Below are positions 21,698 to 32,600 of a stretch of DNA of 64,000 nucleotides, piece by piece. Numbering within the stretch: position 1 is the stretch's first letter; the number at the start of each line of letters is the position of its first letter. The stretch is from the NCBI GenBank assembly GCA_030407005.1, contig JAUDYN010000011.1:114501-178500 (forward strand), given 5' to 3'. Source of the stretch: Desarmillaria ectypa (taxonomy: Eukaryota > Basidiomycota > Agaricomycetes > Agaricales > Physalacriaceae). The notes under the pieces were generated by a model. The model was not told where the DNA came from. It was given only the letters and a program-made list of their open reading frames with translations, and searched no databases. A program made the translations under genes and the position numbers.

Positions 21698-24077
21698 ATG
21701 TCCTTCCTAGGAGGATATCCCCCATCAGACTGGGAACAAGAGAGGTAGCTCTATTATTCTGCCCCCAGATCAGCTTCAGAGCTCCCTTGACAGCTTCGTC
21801 CTCCTCTGAGGACACCAATCAGAATCCTGCAGGAGCAATTCCTGCAACCTACCAGCTGGAATGACCCACCTCCACCGCAGTGGAAGAATATGCATGGGAC
21901 ATATAGGCTGTGATCAATGACCTCTCACCCCCATACTCTCTTCCCACTCATCCCCATTCCCCAACTCCTGCCTGGCCCTACCTCAGGGCCTTATATTCCA
22001 ATGATCCTGACATGGATTGAAACCACTCCTATAGACCCTGGGCTCGAGAAAGAGACCCTTGGCCAAGAGGGAACCTGGACTCCTTATCCTCACTCCCCAT
22101 TATTGAGTTCTCATCCTTAGACTCCAATGGGAGCTCAAACTTCGAAACTGAGTTCATCCCACTCACTCTCCTCCTCCCTCTCACCCCCAACAGTCCCTTC
22201 AACCCAGATGGGACAAGCTAAAATTGGCCCACCCTCACAGCCATCGACCAAGAAATACTCGGTCCCATCACATCTGTCACCTGGGAACTCAGGTGAGCCG
22301 ATGTCAAGGCCAGAATGGCCTGGCACAAGCATCATCCCAACATGAATGAGTGGCTTGCTCTCAATAGGGGCGACCCAATATGGGGACTGAATCCCAACAC
22401 CATAATTTGAGCCCGGATCCACACCAACAGAAACTGGGAGCTTTATTGCCCTGCCATCAGCAATTTGGTACTAGAGCTATGCCCAAGGATGGCAGAGAAA
22501 TGACGGGAGCTGGGTTGCTCTCTTTGACAGCTATGGTGACTGGAGCTCACATGAAGAGAGGAGAATGGACCTGATGTCCAGCTTTAAGGAAGCTAGATAT
22601 GGATATAGACACTATGATGGGCTGGGCTACTCTCAGCCTTAATATATAAATTACCCCAACTACCCTCCTGACACTCTGGTCACAAGACCACAACCCTTGC
22701 CTGACCTCGCCACCTTGTCATTAGGCATGGCAACCAGGCTACCACCCCTATCAGGGTGGCAGTCTTTTCTTTGCAGGCATGGGAGAAGATATGAAAGCCA
22801 AGAATATCCCTGCAGGCACTACCCCTGCAGGGTTATCAAGTACTCCAGCAACAATGGCAGAACTTTGGCAAGCAATGAAAACCACACTAGCTGAGAAGGA
22901 AAAGCACATTGCAGAAATGCATGAAGAACTTGCAAGAGAAGAATCTGCCAAGAAGATGATGACAGATTATCTCTGCAACAACAACAAGGGAAAAGAACCT
23001 GATAGAGGCAGACCCACTGAGCTGCCAAGAGGCTACCTGGGTTCAAGACTGGATTGATTTTCGATCCCAAGACCACCCCCTGGATGAGGTCCTCCTGACT
23101 CTGTCCTGAATCCCATTAGGAACATGCCCAATAATGCCCCTTACCTGGGCATCAAACTCATCCTTGTCAAGACCCCTAACCCATTCAAGGGGGACCACAA
23201 TGACATTGAACACTTCATCAGCAACTGTATCACCTACTTTGAAGTGTTCCAGCATTACTTCCAGGTGCCATTGCACCTGATATTATTTGTGACCTCTCAC
23301 TTTGAAGGGGCTGCCAAGGATTGGTGGGTCTGCAAGAGACCTGAGTTCTGGATTGGCAATTCATATGACAGTACTACCATCCACTTCCACTATCCCTCAT
23401 GGGACAACTTTGTGGACCTGGTCTCTCATCAATTCTAAGACCCTGCTATTGAGGAAGTCCATGAGAAGTGGATGTTTGACTTCTGAATGAGAATGCAGCC
23501 TGTCTCCCATTACTTCTAGAAATTGGAAGAAGAGGCTAAAGTGGCAGGCTGATGGACTGATGAACACAAGCATGGTGCCATGGTGAAGGCTGTTTGTCTA
23601 GAAGTACCAAGCTCCTACATGACCTTCATCTCCAATATAGGTGTCAACATCCTGTGCTTGTATCCAGAGTGGAAAGAACACATCTCACAAATGTATGAGA
23701 AGCACCAATGCAAGTGGGTCTTCGATCAAACCACTGGCATGCCTCAGGATGGGCAGAAGAAGGAATCATGCTCCAATCCTCCACAACATCCCAGCAGCAA
23801 AGCTGCCACTGGAGTAACAAGTTACTTGGCCCCAAAGCCAACTGCTAACACAGGGGTGAGTCGGGATGCTAGAACTAGTTGGTGGATGTCATATGGAGGA
23901 GCAGGTAAGCCAATGGAGATTGATCAATAATGAGCAGAAGGGAGATTCTGCTGTGACAAGAAGGGTCACATGAGCAAGGATTGTCCTAAGAGAAAGGAGT
24001 ACAAGGACATTCAGTCAGTAGGGCCCACTAACAAAGTGGTGCCATCTGTGACCAAGATTGAGGAGGCAAAAGACTAG
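21698..24077 (+). pseudogene. E1 gag remnant
   Basis: Structural (capsid/nucleocapsid) polyprotein of E1. ATG 21,698 opens the same motif as in the sister copies (GYPPSDWEQER). A coiled-coil-like stretch follows at 22,850-22,980 (HIAEMHEELAREESAKK). The capsid segment, with KDWWVCKRPEFW, is near 23,320, and a zinc knuckle is near 23,945-24,000. The conserved gag stop TAG is at 24,075-24,077. TGA, TAA and TAG stops and at least one frameshift break it. Confidence 0.7.
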
Positions 24078-24109
24078 GTCAACAAGGGTTCGATTCCTCT
24101 TGCTTGACC
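24077..24109 (+). other. Post-gag hairpin, E1 copy
   Basis: GGTCAA and CAAGGG pair with TTGACC and CTCTTG around the loop TTCGATTC, with one unpaired C before TTGACC. The first G is the last base of the gag TAG. The outer stem differs entirely from the Y copy (GGGCGT/ACGCCC) yet is fully paired. Confidence 0.6.
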
Positions 24110-24402
24110 ATGTCTCCTAAAGGTGAGTCCTCAGTCTCCACAGGTCAGACTAATATACATGCATCTAGATATTTATCTATGATGAACAATATATATCACA
24201 TGACTTCATAGACTCCAAGACCGAAGATCACCAAAGAATCAAAAAAGAACAGGTATGTCACACTTCTAGAAGAAGCTGACACTGTAATCTATAGTGAATC
24301 CCAAGCCCTCAATGAGGTGCAGGATTTGCTGGGTGGTGCTGGCACTTCCATGAAGTCCACTGAGCTAGCATAGTGAAACTCACTGGATATGTGGGTAAAA
24401 CC

Positions 24403-24825
24403 TGTTACGATTTTTCCGTTATCTTATCTTATCCAAGTCATATCCATGACTCATCCATCTAATCTAGTCAAGAAACCGACTCATATTCAGCTATTCGCCA
24501 GCTACAACCCTCGTTCTCACTGTCTGTCACCCCAGACATTTTCTATTGGTTCTAAGATCCACCCAGATCATCCTACTTCAACACCAGTTTATGCATGGAC
24601 CATAGCGTTTCATCTAAATATAATGCCATAGAAATACTATATAAACAGAGTAAACTAGACAGTTGTACTCTATCTCTTGTTTAAATTAAAACCATATACT
24701 TCTTGTTTACACAACACAGAAGGCTATTGGCTCTATCTCTCACTTTGGGTGATCGTTCAAACGCATAATGGCCCTGAGAGATCAGCTGACTGCCCCAAGT
24801 CACATGTCCAAGTCAGTGCCTAACA
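24403..24825 (+). repeat. Y 5' LTR (423 bp)
   Basis: Starts TGTTACG and ends CCTAACA. TATATAAA at 24,638-24,645 predicts a transcript start near 24,670, at TATCTCTTGTTTAA (24,671-24,684). Same family as 34,624-35,045; distinct in its middle from the E1-type LTR. Confidence 0.9.
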
Positions 24826-24839
24826 TTAAACAAGAGATA
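24826..24839 (+). promoter_or_regulatory. Y primer-binding site, self-priming type
   Basis: TTAAACAAGAGATA directly follows the LTR and is the perfect 14-nt reverse complement of 24,671-24,684, about 26 nt downstream of the TATA box. The E1 pair has a different sequence but the same relation, so pairing is kept while sequence changes. Confidence 0.75.
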
Positions 24840-25342
24840 ATCCCCTTCCCTTCTAATACGCGAGCTGTATAGAAGATCTTCTTTCATGCTGGGAGAAGAA
24901 AGAAACCCCCAAGAACCCCGAACCGTATCTCTCAGCATCGCAATTGGCAGTGCCATACTTTTGTCCTTCTTTACGGTCCTCACCGTATTAATCTACAAGG
25001 AAGAAATCCGGGCACTGCTTCGACAAAGGCAGCCCTGACAACCTGACCCAACACCCTGCCCAGCCCCAACCACCACTCATGTTATTCCCAGGGAAATACC
25101 CCCCACAAGACTGGGAGAACGAGAGGCAACTCCACTCGTTCACCCCCGAGCATGCTTTATGATTGCCTCCTCCTCCGAGGGGAGCTCGGACTCAAGACCC
25201 CCAACTCCAGGGCCCTCAACAATTCAGACCCCAGTTACTGGGCCCACCTCCACTCGCATACACAACGCGAGAGCCATCCTCCTCCGTTACCAGATGGAAC
25301 GACCCACCATCACACTGGAGCGACCAACAGCCGCCTGCATGG

Positions 25343-26632
25343 TGATGTGCTTGGTAACAGCGAGTGACAAAAGAATTAGGGAATGGCAATGAACACCAAT
25401 CACACTAAACCTCTTACTACTCTACACTTAATCACCAATATTGAATTCGGGCAGTTTCAAGTATGATGGAAGCACTCTGCAGACTTCAATAATCAAGTAC
25501 AATTGTCTTAAAGATGTTTTATTCGTTACTAGTGAGTTTATACAAAGTACTACTCATACTAGTGGAGTGGGTAAGACACAATTGGATAAGAGTGACTTGG
25601 TTTGAGCTACTGCACTCGTTCTGACTGAAACTGCTTCAGACTGGTGGCACTCTTGGCCTAAGAATAATACTATAACTCTGAGAACTTTGCTTGAACTAAC
25701 TTCAAAACACTCTGGACCTTTGCAGGACACAACAGTGACTCTAATGGACTTCAATTCAATGCAATTCTATGGGTGACTTAGCAACTATCAATCACTTCGT
25801 CGAGGTTAAGCACAAAAGCCTTTAATTGGGGACACCAGTTACTACCAGTGAGGGCTCAACTGCGGGGATGGCTTGCCTGCTTTGCATGAGCGCCCATCCC
25901 ACTACTTATATACTACTGAGGCAAAACTATAAATATCATCTGGGTATAGGGTATATTGGTAAGGATTTCTTGGCTAGTCACAAATAATGGTGAATAATCA
26001 CACAATAGTCGGTCTAGTCTGTTTTCTTTTCAAATATTTGGTCTAGAGACTCCACAGTTGGTCTTTCCGCACCCTTGGCACAACTACAGGCCCTAGTAAT
26101 GCGGTTATATGGATATCCAGATATTGGTACCTGTAACAGCTATCCGATCATGATCGAGGGTGCAGTCCGGCTCCACTAGCATCGATCATAAGAGATCTAT
26201 ATTGAAATAGTCGGATCTGGGCTCAAGGTTAATCCATTCCTAATTTATTTCTAAGTCCTGTTTCAAGATTGCCATGTGACTAGTTATCCTGACTTAGGCG
26301 TTTATGCCCAGTCTGGGCTGCTAGTGACAGAACTTGATGAGATCTGTGTACTTTGCTCCTGGTTTTTGTGTGCTAATAGCATCCTTCGTTTGCTAGTGGC
26401 TGTATTTCACTTAGTCCTGCTAGCATTCGAGTTACTAGTCTGGCCGGCTGGTAGATTTAACCCACTAATGGTGTTGCATCTAAGTCCTGGCTCTACCAGT
26501 TGCTTACTGCTTTTAACTATCAGCTCGAAGCCTCAGCTATAGTCCTCTATGTATCACTAGTATAGGATAGATGTGCAATAGTATTGTTACAAAATCGCAA
26601 AATCTAGGTGTGAATGCATAGACAGCATATCA
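25343..26632 (+). repeat. ~1.3-kb TG...CA repeat, copy A
   Basis: A 1,290-bp unit beginning TGATGTGCTTGG and ending GGCATATCA-type (here AGCATATCA), with imperfect 8-bp inverted ends (TGATRTGC). It is almost identical to copy B in reverse; by eye about ten transitions separate them. Flanks are ATGG on the left and CCAG on the right, which do not match each other but match copy B's flanks crosswise. No long convincing protein: an 88-codon hydrophobic frame is kept in A, B and C only. Best read as a solo LTR; a non-autonomous DNA element is the alternative. Confidence 0.8.
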
Positions 26633-26969
26633 CCAGGGTGTTGTCTCTGATGATGTCATTGTCAGACTCATCATCGGAGATCTCGATGACAGGGAGGGAG
26701 GAGAGGGAGATTGACTCTCCTTCTTCTGGCCACTGCTCACGGGCCCAGGGGCCATAAGGGTGGTGGTGATCCATGTTGGGATCGTCGGGGTGGTGGGGTC
26801 CGGAGTGGCTGGATCTTCTACTGTCGTTGCTATCAGGCGACAGGGAATCTGACCTCCACTGGGATATGTGGAGGGTGGGGGTTCTTGGATGAGGGGGGGG
26901 ACTGGGGTATGGGGGCGGGGGTTCATCCAGCACAAGCCGAATGTCCTGTGCGTATTCTTGGGCCACCGT
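26633..26969 (-). other. Inverted piece of Y gag between copies A and B
   Basis: On the minus strand this reads the gag stretch that should follow 25,342: AQEYAQDIRLVLDEPPPPY, then a Pro/Ser/His-rich segment, then EISDDESDNDI. Sister gag copies carry the corresponding VQEY/AQEY segment in direct orientation. Confidence 0.8.
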
Positions 26970-28259
26970 TGATATGCTGTCTACGCATTCACACCTAGAT
27001 TTTGCGATTTTGTAACAATACTATTGCACATCTATCCTATACTAGTGATACATAGAGGACTATAGCTGAGGCTTCGAGCTGATAGTTAAAAGTAGTAAGC
27101 AACTGGTAGAGCCAGGACTTAGATGCAACACCATTAGTGGGTTAAATCTACCAGCCGGCCAGACTAGTAACTCGAATGCTAGCAGGACTAAGTGAAATAC
27201 AGCCACTAGCAAATGAAGGATGCTATTAGCACACAAAAACCAGGAGCAAAGTACACAGATCTCATCAAGTTCTGTCACTAGCAGCCCAGACTGGGCATAA
27301 ACGCCTAAGTCAGGATAACTAGTCACATGGCAATCTTGAAACAGGACTTAGAAATAAATTAGGAATGGATTAACCTTGAGCCCAGATCCGACTATTTCAA
27401 TATAGATCTCTTATGATCGATGCTAGTGGAGCCGGACTGCACCCTCGATCATGATCGGATAGCTGTTACAGGTACCAATATCTGGATATCCATATAACCG
27501 CATTACTAGGGCCTGTAGTTGTGCCAAGGGTGCAGAAAGACCAACTGTGAAGTCTCTAGACTGAATATTTGAAAAGAAAACAGACTAGACCGACTATTGT
27601 GTGATTATTCACCATTATTTGTGACTAGCCAAGAAATCCTTACCAATATACCCTATACCCAGATGATATTTATAGTTTTGCCTCAGTAGTATATAAGTAG
27701 TGGGATGGGCGCTCATGCAAAGCAGGCAAGCCATCCCTGCAGTTGAGCCCTCACTGGTAGTAACTGGTGTCCCCAATTAAAGGCTTTTGTGCTTAACCTC
27801 GACGAAGTGATTGATAGTTGCTAAGTCACCCATAGAATTGCATTGAATTGAAGTCCATTAGAGTCACTGTTGTGTCCTGCAAAGGTCCAGAGTGTTTTGA
27901 AGTTAGTTCAAGCAAAGTTCTCAGAGTTATAGTATTATTCTTAGGCCAAGAGTGCCACCAGTCTGAAGCAGTTTCAGTCAGAACGAGTGCAGTAGCTCAA
28001 ACCAAGTCACTCTTATCCAATTGTGTCTTACCCACTCCACTAGTATGAGTAGTACTTTGTATAAACTCACTAGTAACGAATAAAACATCTTTAAGACAAT
28101 TGTACTTGATTATTGAAGTCTGCAGAGTGCTTCCATCATACTTGAAACTGCCCGAATTCAATATTGGTGATTAAGTGTAGAGTAGTAAGAGGTTTAGTGT
28201 GATTGGTGTTCATTGCCATTCCCTAATTCTTTTGTCACTCGCCATTACCAAGCACATCA
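26970..28259 (-). repeat. ~1.3-kb TG...CA repeat, copy B (inverted)
   Basis: 1,290 bp, reverse orientation, more than 99% like copy A by eye. Read in its own orientation, its flanks are CCAG before and ACGG after. These pair with A's right flank (CCAG) and left flank (ATGG), the signature of an inversion between two inverted copies. Confidence 0.8.
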
Positions 28260-29662
28260 CTGGTCACGATCCCACGACCACTGTCCGACTCACCCCCGCA
28301 TCATAGGGCATGTCACCAAGGATACCACCCTTATCAGGGTGGTAGTCTTCTCTTCGCAGGGGCGGGAGAAGAAATGGAAGCCGAAGGAGCCCCTGCAGGA
28401 AGTACCACTGCAGGGGTGTCAAGAACCCCTGCCATGGCAGAAGAAGCCTGGCAACAAATGCAGAGTGAGTTGCTGGAGAAGGAATGGCACATAGCGGAAA
28501 TACGCGAAGAACTTGACAGGGAGGATTCTGCCCACAAGACATTGGCAGACTACCTCAGAGTCCAAGAGAAGGAGAAGGAGCCGGAGAGGGGGAGACCGCC
28601 GGGCCCACCAAGGGGCTACCCAGGCTACAGGCTGGATCGATATTCGATCCCAAGACCACCCCCTGGACAAGGTCCTCTGGACCCTATCCCGAATCCAGTT
28701 GAGAATGCCGCCACTGATGCCCCTTATCTGAGCATCAAGCCAACCCTCGTCAAGGTCCCCGCCCCATTCAAAGGGGACCATGATAACATCGAATGCTTCA
28801 TAGGCAATTGCATTGCCTATTTTGAAGTGTTCCGACACTATTTCCAGGTGCTGTCGCACCTGGTACTATTTGTGATGTCCCACTTCAAGGGCACCACCAA
28901 GGACTGGTGGGTCTACAAGAGACCTGAATACTGGGTAGGAGATGCCTTCGATGGCACCACCACCCATTTCCGATACCCCAACTGGGCCGACTTTGTCAAC
29001 CTAGTCACACTACAATTCCGAGATCCCACAATCGAGAAAATACACAAAAAGCGCATGTTTGACTTGCACATGGGAGCACAGCCTGCCTCCCACTACTTTC
29101 AGAAGCTGGAAGAAGAAGCAAAGCTAGCAGGCTGAAGGACTGATGAAGCCAAACATGGCACAATGGTGAAGGCGGTGCGACTAGGAGTGCCTAGTTTGTA
29201 CATGACCTTCATATCAAATATGGGCATGAGCATTCCATGCTCATATCTGGAGTGGAAGGAACACATCCTCCAGATATATGAAGAGAGACAGCAGAAATGG
29301 GTCTTTGATCAGACCACTAGTATGCCTCGGGATGGCCAGAAGCAGGGCCCGCATCCCCAACAACAGCAGCCCAGTGGCAAGAACACTGCTGGGACGACAA
29401 GTTCCTCGGCCCCAAAGCCGAGTGCTGTGGGCAGAGGAACCAGTCAGGATGCTGGAACTGGTAAGTGGATGACGTATGGGGGGGTGGGGAAGCCCATGGA
29501 CTTAGACTGGCAATGAGCCGAGGGGCGTTGCTTCAGGTGTGACCAAAAGGGTCACCTGAGCAAGGATTGCCCTACAAGAAAAGAGAAGAACATTGTGAGA
29601 TATGTGGGGCCCACTGATGCAGTGGTGCCAAGCACCTCCAAGATCAAGGAGGTAAAAGAGTA

Positions 29663-29695
29663 GGGCGTCAAGGGTTCGATTCCCCTTGCACGCCC
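29663..29695 (+). other. Post-gag hairpin, Y copy; tRNA acceptor/T-arm-like
   Basis: GGGCGT then CAAGGG pair with CCCTTG and ACGCCC, 12 base pairs around TTCGATTC, with one bulged C and an A after the helix. The first G is the last base of the gag stop (29,661-29,663). GGTTCGATTCC is a perfect tRNA T-arm/B-box match, but there is no D-arm, anticodon arm or A box upstream. Pol is open in the -1 frame from exactly here. A preceding AAAAGA lies about 5 nt from the helix. A frameshift stimulator is the leading guess. Confidence 0.65.
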
Positions 29696-32600
29696 AAGTC
29701 TCAAGGTGTGTCCTCGGTTTCCGTGGGTCGGACTGATTATTATGAAAATAGACAATTACATATGCAAAAGAATATATCTATATCTTCACCGAAGCCAAAG
29801 ACCAAGCAAGAATCAGCAAGAACAAACAGGTACATCATCCTCCTAGAAGACGCTGACACAAGTATCTGTAGTGACAAATCCTGAGCCTCTGATGAACTGG
29901 AGTGGGACTTGCCAAGTGGTGTTGGCGCCGCAACAAAGTCCAATGAGCAGAGCTCATCAGATACGCCGCTGAGTGCATAGCGATGAGCAGGGACCAGTAG
30001 GCGGGACTCATTTGGGCCTCCCAGAAGTCCGACTGTCCCAGTACCCGCCTTGAGCGATGGGGCAAGCTCACCAGTTCCGCCAGGGTTGGTGGAGGACCAG
30101 GACAGTGCCTCTAACCAAGGCCAGGACCGACGACCCAGACAAACCGGTCCGGGGAGTGGAAAACTTGACAAAGCTGAGTACCAAACCGGGCCGGCAAGTC
30201 AGAGGATCAAAGCCGACAGGAAGGAAGTTGCTAGCACCCAGGCGATAAAAAGAGAGCAGGATTACCCAAACCAGACTGGTATGGGTTGCAAACGTGCGAA
30301 GGTCGCCTTAGGCACTAGCTGGGAGTCACTGGCCAAGGAAATTCAAACTCCATTGTGAGTGGTGCCGGCCAAAGAAAAGGAACAGGATCCCGCTAGTGCC
30401 CAGGCAGTAAAGAGGGGGCATTTCAGCAGAACCATCATCGTCGAAGTACCTGACGAAGAAGATGATATGGCTTTTAGGATGTGGCAAGTCAGCCAATCCA
30501 AAGCCAGTACCCCAATATCCAGAACACCAGAAACACAGAACCTTGACCTTCTGAATGTACGGGGAAGCGTCAAACCTGACACCTATCCTAACAAGGGGGT
30601 ATCAGAGACTTCCAAATGTATAGGGAAGCAGAACAAGTCTTCCAAACGAACAGGGAAGCAGGACGAGTTCCAATGGCTCAGACCATTTGGAATTGACTGG
30701 ACGATGCATGCAATACGTGACTCCAAGAACTTGGCAAATGCCAAAGCGGTTCTCTCCATTTGGGTACATCTCAAACGACTTGGAGAAATCGATGAAGAGC
30801 TTATTCAAAGCTTACAGATGGGAGGGAGTATAGCCTGAGAACAGCTCTACAAATTACACGAACCAATTTGTTATATTCGTGGTACCAAAAGCTCAGGACG
30901 AGACTTTTTGGTGGACATCCAAATTTCCCCATGCACTGGGAAACAGACCTTGACAACCCAAGCATTATTGGATAGTGGCTGCACAGGCAGTTCTATCAAT
31001 CGAACCTATGTCCAACAACATCAGTTGGACACCAGGAAGGCTGCAGCCCCTATACCAGTCTATAATGCTGATGGAATGCGCAACAAGGCAGGGGACGTTA
31101 CAGAATTCGTAGAACTCTGAATGACCATTGGAGGACACAGCAAATGAATTGACCTTGCGGTCACTGATCTCGGCTCCAAGACCATATACTTGGGCCATGA
31201 CTGGCTTAAACACCACAACCCTTTCGTCAACTGGAAGGCAGGGACCTTGACATTTGGACGATGTCATTGTGTTCAGAACTGATTCATCTTGCCCAACGCA
31301 GATGAAGAAGACAGATGGGACAAAGAGCTCGAGGAAGGAGAAAGTATTCTTGCCATCAATATGCAAGAAGAAATCATCCTTCATGCCATCCACCATGCAA
31401 ATGAACTGGCTGCAGCCGCCAATGCTGAAAAGCCAAAACAGACGTTCGAGGAACTCGTACCTCCTCAGTATCAAAGTTTCCAAGATCTATTCTCTAAAGA
31501 AAGCTTTGATGAACTACCAGAAAGACGACCCTGGGACCACGCAATCAAATTGGTCCCCAACACGAAATCTACCTTGGATTGCAAGGTGTACCCACTCAAT
31601 CACAATGAGCAAGAACAGTTGGACAAGTTCTTGGATGAGAACTTAGACTCAGGACGAATTCGTCCCTCAAAATCCCCCTTCATCTCCCCCTTCTTCTTTG
31701 TCAAGAAAAAAGACGGCTCACTATGACCAGTTCAGGATTACCGAAAACTGAACGAAATGATGATCAAGAATTGTTATCCCCTCCCACTTATCTCTGAACT
31801 TATCGACAAGTTAAGAGGAGCCAAATATTTCTCCAAGCTGGATGTTCGCTGGGGATACAACAATGTTCAGATTCGAGACAGTGATGAAGAAAAAGCTGCA
31901 TTTAGGACTAACCGAGGACTCTTTGAGCCTACGGTAATGTTCTTCGGACTTACGAATTCACCAGCCACGTTCCAGTGGATGATGAACGATATATTCAAGG
32001 ATTTGATCACCGAAGGAAAAGTCATGATTTACCTCGATGACATACTCATTTTCACAAAATCCTTGTCTGAACACTGGGACATAGTATGACAAGTACTCCA
32101 ATGACTTCGAGAGAACAAATTGTTCCTCAAAGCAGAGAAATGCGAGTTCGAGGTGCTCGAAACCAAATATCTTGGGGTCATCATTAGCGAAGATGCCATT
32201 CGCATGGACCCAGTCAAGATTGCAGGAATAGCAGAATGGCCAACCCTGACAAAGAAGAAGGAGTTACAATCCTTCTTAGGGTTCACAAACTTCTACTGAA
32301 AGTTCATCAAAGACTATTCCAAGATAGTCCATCCCCTTACGCAGCTAACTGGAAAGGTAGACTGGAAGTGGGGATCAGAACAGGGACAGGTGTTTAATCA
32401 ACTCAAGAAGTTGATGACAACAAATGTAGTCCTTACAATTCCTTCAGATGATGGAAAGTTCTGAGTCGAGGCCGATGCCAGTGATGGAGCCATTGGTGCT
32501 GTCCTAAGCCAAGAAAAGGAAGGCAAATGGAGACCAGTTGCCTTCATGTCAAAAGCGCTCACTGTCACTGAGCGAAATTACAAGATCTACGACAAGGAGT

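Larger units (their letters stand above)
25079..29663 (+). pseudogene. Y gag, split by repeats A and B and partly inverted
   Basis: The gag frame starts at ATG 25,079 (LFPGKYPPQDWENERQ) and runs to 25,342. Its next ~337 bp lies inverted at 26,633-26,969, between repeats A and B. It resumes after B at 28,260 and ends at the conserved TAG 29,661-29,663. Near the end of the inverted piece is VIEISDDESDND. After B come a coil (28,430-28,560), the capsid motif TTKDWWVYKRPEYW (about 28,890) and a CCHC zinc knuckle, CFRCDQKGHLSKDC (about 29,530-29,570). Three in-frame stops, all TGA, lie where CGA (Arg) is expected. Relative to sister copies about 0.5 kb is missing at the B junction. Confidence 0.75.

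Noticed and set aside
26276..26542. 88-codon hydrophobic frame in repeat copies A, B and C
   Set aside because: It starts at a GTG, has no motif, and is broken in copies D and E. Its conservation in A-C follows from their near-identity.
26604..26966. A new proline-rich minus-strand gene between the two repeats
   Set aside because: It is the missing piece of Y gag, inverted, and aligns with the same region of sister gag copies.
29650..29700. A tRNA gene at the T-arm-like string GGTTCGATTCC
   Set aside because: No acceptor 5' strand at the right distance, no D-arm or anticodon arm and no A box upstream. The pairing partner lies directly before the T-arm, so it is a minihelix, not a tRNA.
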